Below are positions 58,101 to 64,000 of a DNA stretch of 64,000 bases, in pieces. Source of the stretch: Phoenix dactylifera (lineage: Eukaryota; Streptophyta; Magnoliopsida; Arecales; Arecaceae). Where the stretch lies: assembly GCF_009389715.1 (NCBI RefSeq), contig NC_052401.1:2654843-2718842 (forward strand). Direction: 5' to 3'. The notes under the pieces were generated by a model. That model was given only the letters and a program-made list of their open reading frames with translations, was not told the origin of the DNA and ran no database searches. The position numbers were made by a program, and so were the translations under genes. How positions within the stretch are numbered: position 1 is the first letter of the stretch; each line of letters begins with the position of its first letter.

Positions 58101-60286
58101 TAGCTAATGCTTATATGACTGAAGGTGCAAAGAAGACAGCATGGAAGCTTATGGGAGGGAAGAAAAGAAGGGCTCGTCCCCATGCTCCTCTCTGGTCACT
58201 TTGGACTCATTTGGTTCACGGGAAAAGGATGAAAAGTGTGGTCAACAGCAAAATGAAGAAAGACCTCCAGTTTGGTTGGAATTTTCAAAGAAGAGAGATG
58301 AGAAAGTAACATTCGTATGGAAATAAGATTTTCATGTTTTAGGAGAAAGAAAAACCCATGAGGGACATAAGAAAGCTACTTTTCCACTAGTTAGAAATTG
58401 GGATCCCTTTTTTTCCAAAGCTACCCTTAAGCCATCAAAATCTATGGAAAAGGTCTTTCCTTTTATTAAGAGTATAATAGATATTTCACACAACTTTCTC
58501 AAGAAAGTAAATGCTCAACCAAACATAAGCCACTCTGGAATATACCAATTTTCCATTGTTAACCAAACATGCCAAAACCATTTTCCCAGGCATCATATTT
58601 TCAAGAATCAGCTTTCCAAAAAAAAATATTCCGATGAGAAAAAATTCTTCCTGCAAACCAAATGAGTCCTTATGATTCGCCTAGTTGGACTACAATCATG
58701 GAAAACAAAAGAGGGATTTGGAAAGGAAAGAGTCACGCATGAAGTTCAGGCATTTAGAGGTGTTCCTGGTTGAAGGACTCCTCATTCGTAGATAGGATAA
58801 GGCTATCCATTCATGGTGGATTTTCTTTTCTTTCTTTTCTTTTACTTTGTGTGATGAGAGTCCTCACTAAACGATATAAACTGTACACCCTTTTGTAATT
58901 TGTAATCTATATTCTATTTTCTGCTGAGAGTCCTAACAAATACTCCATAATAAACAAGAGCCGTCTAGCGACAACTTAATGGTCAAGTTTTCTCGAGTGA
59001 CCGAACCAAGTTCTTCTTGTCCCACATTTGTGTTTCTAAGACCACTAGAAAATCCGCTAAAAAACTCTTTGAAGTAATTGACCCTTCATAACTTAATGAT
59101 AAGGAGCCAACCTTGTCTATGGAATACACAAGTTCCTAACTTTTTAAAGTATGCTGAACTAAAAAGTTCAGCAGGAACTAAAATCATAGATAGGTTCAAA
59201 TTCAGCACTGAACTAAAAAGTTCAGCAGGCTACAATTTCAGTTCCTAAGTCCTGTCTAGTTTAAAGATTCTCTCTGCTAGCCTTCCTGCATCACATAATT
59301 AACAGTTTAATGACCCCCCACCACCACCACAGAAAAGAAAGAAAAACAAATGTCTAGAGAAGTCATGCAATCCTCATTGAGAAAGGAAATACTTCTTTAA
59401 ATTATCAAAGACATCCTCTAAGTTACAACAGGACTGCAAATAATATTTACTGTAAGTGTCTTAATTTCATGGAGAAAATATTACCTTGTAAAAAGCATTT
59501 CTTTTCAAATAATATTTCAGTATATGTTGAGTCAAACGAATTCGCCATCCAAGGGCAAGCTTGGCCGTAAGGTACCTGTAAACCACAAAAGCATATTTTA
59601 CAAAGGAATGTTAAATTATTACTTGACACTTCCTTACTCAGCAAAGATAGGTAAATTCCAATCAGAAGTGAAAAACAATTTATGATCATAAAAGAGTGTT
59701 GACAAGAAAAAGAAGTCTGAAACCTAAAACTCATATATATCATTTGCTATAGTATTGGAACTAGCCCCAAAGAGTTGCATGAGAAACAGTAAACACTTAG
59801 AGCATTTAAGATGCACAAATGATATTTTATCATGTGAAAATGTACAGCAATCAGAAACAATATATAACAGCAAAGGTCGTATAAGCAGGGAATATTCAAA
59901 ATCAAATGAATGGTGCATATAACATGCATGGAGGAAACAATATGGACTGCATGCTTTATGACCATTTCATGGCCGTTCCAATAGAATATAGAACAAATAG
60001 ACGCAAACAATTATATATAAAACCATGAACGGCCTGAAGCCAGTCTCTTATAAAAGCACTTGTTTGTTTAGCAAATCTCTCAATCAATCAAATTAAATTT
60101 ACTTAGTCATTCAGTCAGTCGCAACAACAGATCAATCATCAAATTCATTCAAGTGTTATCTACCAAATCTCTTGGTGTTGTGGTATACTGCCAAATGGCA
60201 TAAGATAACAAACACGAAGTCATCATTGCTGAAAAAATAGGGACAGAATAGCAGTATTTTTCTTGCAAAATCATGTTCCTACTTGT

Positions 60287-60373
<87 letters not shown>

Positions 60374-62541
60374 CTAAGAAGATTCTTGCACCTTTTCCTT
60401 TCTAAAATGCTATGATATTAGCAAGTAATTGCTAGGAAGCAATAGCAAGTCTTCTTTTTATTTTTAACAAGACACGAATTAAGGCTTTGAAACATAGGCG
60501 TGTTTTACATGCTATTGTTGGTTTCTTGACTGGGTGAGGCATCCAAGACTAGGAAAACCTAAAAGGCTTGCCCCTGAAAGGCTAAGCACAAATTTTCTCA
60601 CATGCATACATCTCGGTATTGGCGAGTGTTTATTCATAAGCATTGTAATCATGTAAGGAAAAATATATAATTTGTGATAGAAATACAAACAACTTTTACA
60701 CAGAAGCAAAATATCATCTGATGGGCTCATACAATTGGTCATTTTTCACTGATTAATTTGCGATTTTCAAGAAATAGAGAATGTTTAAATCCTACAAGCA
60801 GGCAATGTCAAATCTCAACAAAACAAAAAATGAAGTGCATACCTTAGTGATGGAGCAACAATGGAGGATGCAGCACTTTGAAGAATGCTAATGCCAGTTA
60901 ATCTAATAAAGGCTGCCTTGTCCTGCTCCAAGACATACTTCACACTAGTCCCTGTTAAAGTTAAAAAAACAATCAAGGAGACAGTTCACCAGTTGTTTTC
61001 TGAAGGCCACTTATGATAAAATTTCACACACCATTCAAAGAAGCAATGCGATCCGAAATCCATGTTCTAGACACAACAAGTAAAGCAACTGCAAACAACT
61101 GTGCACCCTGTCCATCCAGCAGAGTGGGAACCTGGAAATGAAACCGCCAAAACGGAGAGCACATAAACACCAAATTTATGCCAGCTCATATATATCATGT
61201 ACCTTCAAATATCAATGTTCACAGTAGTGGTGATTGAATTGCTTCAACAGCATTTTTGAAATTTAATTTAGTTTTCTCTGAATTATTGTGATCAATCAAA
61301 TTCTAGAAGACATGCATACCCGCATACATGCAGGCAAAAAAAGTGGGGAAAAGACAGTATAACCTTTCTGGATTCTAAATCAAGCCAAACAAGAATATTC
61401 AATTGGCACTTCTGGAGGATGATGCTTACCAGTATTTTAAACATTGCAGCTACTTTAAGCGGTAATGTTCTTGGAGCGCTCTGTAATTGTGGAACCATGG
61501 GCAATGGAACATTGTACTGTATTTCAGGAGATGATGCTATCACCGCTGTTGAATAAGAATGCCCCTTGGATTTTGGTGATGCATTGTCCTGCCAAATGTA
61601 AGCCATGAACAAATCACCTTGCACAAAATCCAGAAATCAGAAGATAATATTCTAATATGTCAAAACCTTTCTGCTGATAGTAAAAGCTCTTTGAACAGCC
61701 AGCGCATAGCTTTGACGATCAGATTCAGAAGATTTTAGCAGATCAGGCGCTTCATTAGAAAATGATGGACCATCCCTGCATCACTCAAGAAAATATAGTT
61801 TCAGAATGTTTGAAATATGTCATTTAGATAGAGTGAAAAGAAAATTCATTGGCTATAACCTCTTGTACTGAACACTCCACCCTCCTTCCCCATCCAAGGA
61901 CAAAACTATGTCATGAAATGCAACTAATGCAGGGCGGTGAGATATAGTAATACATGACGTCCCCATTTCTCGAACCTTAGCACAGAAACGTTCCTCCATA
62001 TCAGTTGTGACAGCACTTGTACACTCATCAAGAATGGCAAACTTAGGCTTATGGTAGAACAACCTGGCCATTCCTAGTCTCTGTTGCTCACCAAGGGATA
62101 GTTCATCACCCCAGTTAATTACCTTGTCAAGGGGATAACGTTCCAGCAAGTACTCAAGGTCAACCTGCCAATTGGACAATGGCTAAGATTACTTTTGTCT
62201 CACCATTTGTGAAGTATGGAACCATTACGATAATGCAAAAAAATTGCAATATAAAACAGTTCAAGAAATTGAGAGGATAGGAAAGAGTTTGAATTAATTT
62301 ACATTTTTCAGCAGCTCAACCATTCCATCATGTGTAAGTGGTTCACTCTCATGATCTGCTGTAAGAGGATAGATTAATTGGTCACGAAGTGTTCCAACAG
62401 CCGTATATGGTCGTTGCGGGACATAGAAGATCTCCTTATTGAGATCAGAACCAAACCCAGGTTTTACAATGTGACCAGCTATTAGTGGCCAGAGGCCTCC
62501 AAGAACCCGGAAAAGGGAGCTTTTCCCACTTCCATTTGGAC
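52612..62541 (-). CDS. ABCD1: Peroxisomal ABC transporter ABCD1 (COMATOSE/PXA1), 3' part
   Basis: Imports acyl-CoAs and jasmonate precursors into peroxisomes; needed for germination and fatty acid breakdown. Plant ABCD1 is a fused pseudo-dimer (TMD1-NBD1-TMD2-NBD2). The window has 18 exons, in gene order: 62541-62303, 62164-61860, 61775-61667, 61588-61430, 61131-61032, 60951-60843, 59575-59485, 57962-57838, 57720-57571, 57452-57380, 56182-56002, 55920-55762, 55114-54953, 54870-54664, 53300-53146, 53028-52976, 52879-52801, 52698-52612. All phases fit, giving 846 residues without a stop or shift, starting inside the Walker A of NBD1. Arabidopsis CTS has 1337 residues, so about 490 N-terminal residues lie beyond 64000. 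The end is [12 protein letters not shown]. The gene looks fully functional. Confidence 0.95.
56462..56790. other. Higher-GC insert in an ABCD1 intron, origin unknown
   Basis: A block with sharper, less AT-rich sequence (TTCCGGGTTTTGATCG, GCCGGGACTTTCGGCG) is bounded by A runs at 56494-56505 and 56791-56804. The minus strand is open over 85 codons with no domain. Composition is unlike the intron around it and reminds me of organelle DNA or a retroposon; I cannot tell which. Confidence 0.35.
58203..58669. mobile_element. TIR MITE, family 1 copy 2 (in ABCD1 intron)
   Basis: Begins GGACTCATTTGGTT and ends AACCAAATGAGTCC. Internally it matches the reverse complement of the copy at 23306-23762 (GGTCTTTCCTTTTATTAAG, TTTCTTTGAAAATTCCAACC and others). 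TTT precedes and TTA follows, so the 3-base target duplication is one base worn. Confidence 0.85.
59153..59225. repeat. Two copies of one small hairpin
   Basis: GCTGAACT-AAAA-AGTTCAGC at 59153-59172 and CTGAACT-AAAA-AGTTCAG at 59208-59225, both followed by CAGG. They sit in an ABCD1 intron and look like a short local duplication. Confidence 0.6.
60289..60369. repeat. (AT)n microsatellite, about 80 bp
   Basis: About 40 uninterrupted AT units in an ABCD1 intron, likely highly variable between individuals. Confidence 0.95.
61860..62541 (-). other. ABCD1 NBD1 segment
   Basis: Two exons encode the first nucleotide-binding domain: Walker [11 protein letters not shown]-loop region [21 protein letters not shown] with the insert typical of ABCD proteins, ABC signature [14 protein letters not shown], Walker [13 protein letters not shown] with catalytic Glu, and switch His in TISHRPAL. 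All residues needed for ATP hydrolysis are present, so this is the canonical site half. Confidence 0.95.
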
Positions 62542-62544
62542 CTG

Positions 62545-64000
62545 AATGAAAAATAGGAGAAATGGATAGGCTTTTGATAACCAAAAAGAGGCTGTGTTTA
62601 TTTGCATGTGTTGGTGGATATTTATGCAGATAAATGTCAATTACAGCATAGATCACAAGCATATCAGAGAAAAAATCGTTACAGAATAGGCACATGCCGT
62701 AATCAAGGGTTAGTTTAAGGTTCAAGACTTGCAGTAAGTCAAACTAAACTAACAATGAAGACCCAGCAAGACAAGCAAATGGTTCCTGATAGCAGATACT
62801 TCAAATATAAACAGTGATAACTAATTTCCTATACAATTAGGCAACTTAGATGCTTCCAAGTTAAAAGTTGCAGACAATTCATCAGATTTAAGATATTTTT
62901 TACATGTAATTGAATGCTTTGAGAGATCCAACCAATATATCAACAATATCTGGTATTAGCTTTTAAAGATGCATACCAATTATCCCCTACTACAAAACAA
63001 AAAAAATAAGTTAGTAAGGGAAAGAGAGAATTGGTTTTACCAAGAAACACTCTGAACCGAGAAATACACCCCATAACTGAGAAATGGTCCTCCAATTCCG
63101 AAAAGGGGCTGAACTGAGCAAAACCGGGCAAAACCGATCGATCCCAAAAAATTTCAGGTAGTACAAACTGGTTTGGGACTATCTAAGGTCCATCCAATTT
63201 AGGGTGATCTAAGGTCCAAGTGGTTTTTTAATATAAATTCCCCCACTCAATTCTCTCGGTTCAGGCCCATTCAGGCCACTTACCAATCCAAACAGCCATT
63301 TCACCCAGCTCTGCACTGGTTTGGGTAGCTACAGCCTGAACCAGGCGGTTCAGGTACTTGCTAAAGGCTGCATTAAAAAAAAGGAAACCTCTCCAGGTGT
63401 CCATAAATACATATAGGGTTACATGTAGACATAAATATTACAAAATGCAATATGGCAACACCATAAAACTAATACACCTTTGGAAAAAGCAGCAAACTAC
63501 TATCTTTTGTTGATGTCAACGCTTCTTAAAACAGGGTTTTTAAATGTTAGTTTCATAAATGGAGTTGTACTCTAGGCAGAAAATTCAGTGTGCAAAACAT
63601 GTTGGCGACAAAGTAACATTCTTTAAGCCTAATTATTAACCATAGAGTTTCTTTGCAACCCTTCTAATCATGAGATGATATATCACATTCCACCTATGTT
63701 ATAAGCTTCTCAACCAATATAGACTCATTTAGCAAGTTATCCAAAATGTACTTTATTCCCTGAGTATATTTGGTTGCTCAGAAACCTTTGGAAAAGGAAA
63801 AGGAAAAAGAAAAGGTTTCCTAGCTAAAGTTTCATCTAGCCTTGACTAACTTCCATATTCTTTTAGTTCCACATCATCCAAACAGCTGAAAAAATCATTT
63901 TCCGAAAAACTTCAGTTTTGCGAAGTGTTTCTCCATCAACCATATAGAGCCTGAAAACTAAACCTCAAAAATTAACCACAAGAAATAACTACAGATATTG
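62545..64000 (-). other. ABCD1 intron running off the window
   Basis: No earlier ABCD1 exon is recognisable up to 64000, so this intron exceeds 1.4 kb. A block at 63020-63360 is rich in GAACCGG/GGTTCAGG-like words, similar in kind to 10795-10880, and probably a dispersed repeat. Confidence 0.55.

Larger units (their letters stand above)
55762..61775 (-). other. ABCD1 linker and TMD2 segment
   Basis: Ten exons encode a Ser-rich linker ([16 protein letters not shown]) and the second membrane domain, with stretches such as [34 protein letters not shown] and [33 protein letters not shown] is the EAA-like/cytosolic loop signature of ABCD transporters. [20 protein letters not shown] leads to NBD2. 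The large introns hold a MITE and a possible foreign insert. Confidence 0.93.

Noticed and set aside
58203-58669. Frames of 61-73 codons beginning [10 protein letters not shown] and [10 protein letters not shown]
   Set aside because: They lie within or overlap the MITE and have no homologous frame in the other copy.
62545-64000. Possible earlier ABCD1 exons, including the frame MPGFAQFSPFSEL near 63130
   Set aside because: No match to the sequence preceding Walker A in NBD1; the frame lies in a repeat-like GAACCGG-rich block.
1-64000. CRISPR array, bacterial operon or prophage
   Set aside because: No regular spaced repeats or bacterial gene structure; everything recognisable is plant nuclear sequence.

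Overview
This is plant nuclear DNA. Genes are split by introns with GT-AG borders. Gene families are plant-specific: plastid NFU scaffold, BPS1/DUF793, ZF-HD homeodomain, the long nuclear-type SHMT and full-length peroxisomal ABCD1. Genes lie 2-10 kb apart in AT-rich DNA rich in MITEs, SINEs, truncated LINEs and dead gene copies. Codon use, GC-rich first exons and the protein sequences point to a monocot, most likely a palm; the palm assignment is inference from remembered family sequences, not a search. Layout: a LEA/TMEM205-like gene (883-2273, +) whose frame is broken about four times; a plastid NFU iron-sulfur scaffold gene (3665-9708, +) with a 3.7 kb intron holding an antisense PPR relic; a FAM32A-like gene (coding part 15448-16076, +) whose probable 4.4 kb leader intron carries a tandem repeat with a SINE; a small single-pass membrane protein (19083-19286, -); an SHMT6/7-type serine hydroxymethyltransferase (21290-29054, +) with a Cys-rich upstream ORF and a cluster of indels in its last two exons. 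From about 29.3 to 36.6 kb there is only repeat and relic sequence: a 976 bp TIR element with a perfect 9 bp target duplication, a Tourist-like MITE, a truncated LINE, a SINE and two PPR pseudogenes. Then come a BPS1-like gene (36656-37670, -), a long repeat-rich spacer with one tRNA-Arg(UCU) gene (43061-43133) and a GC-rich foldback element (46966-47360), an intronless ZF-HD gene (49130-49915, +), and the last 18 exons of ABCD1/COMATOSE (52612-62541, -), whose 5' part runs off the right edge. The genes do not form a pathway; they are independent housekeeping and regulatory genes (plastid Fe-S assembly, one-carbon metabolism, peroxisomal fatty acyl import, transcription). I found no clearly new biological system. 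The best leads are the foldback element, the SINE insertion whose empty site is preserved in a neighbouring repeat copy, and the localised indel clusters, which look more like assembly error than gene decay.
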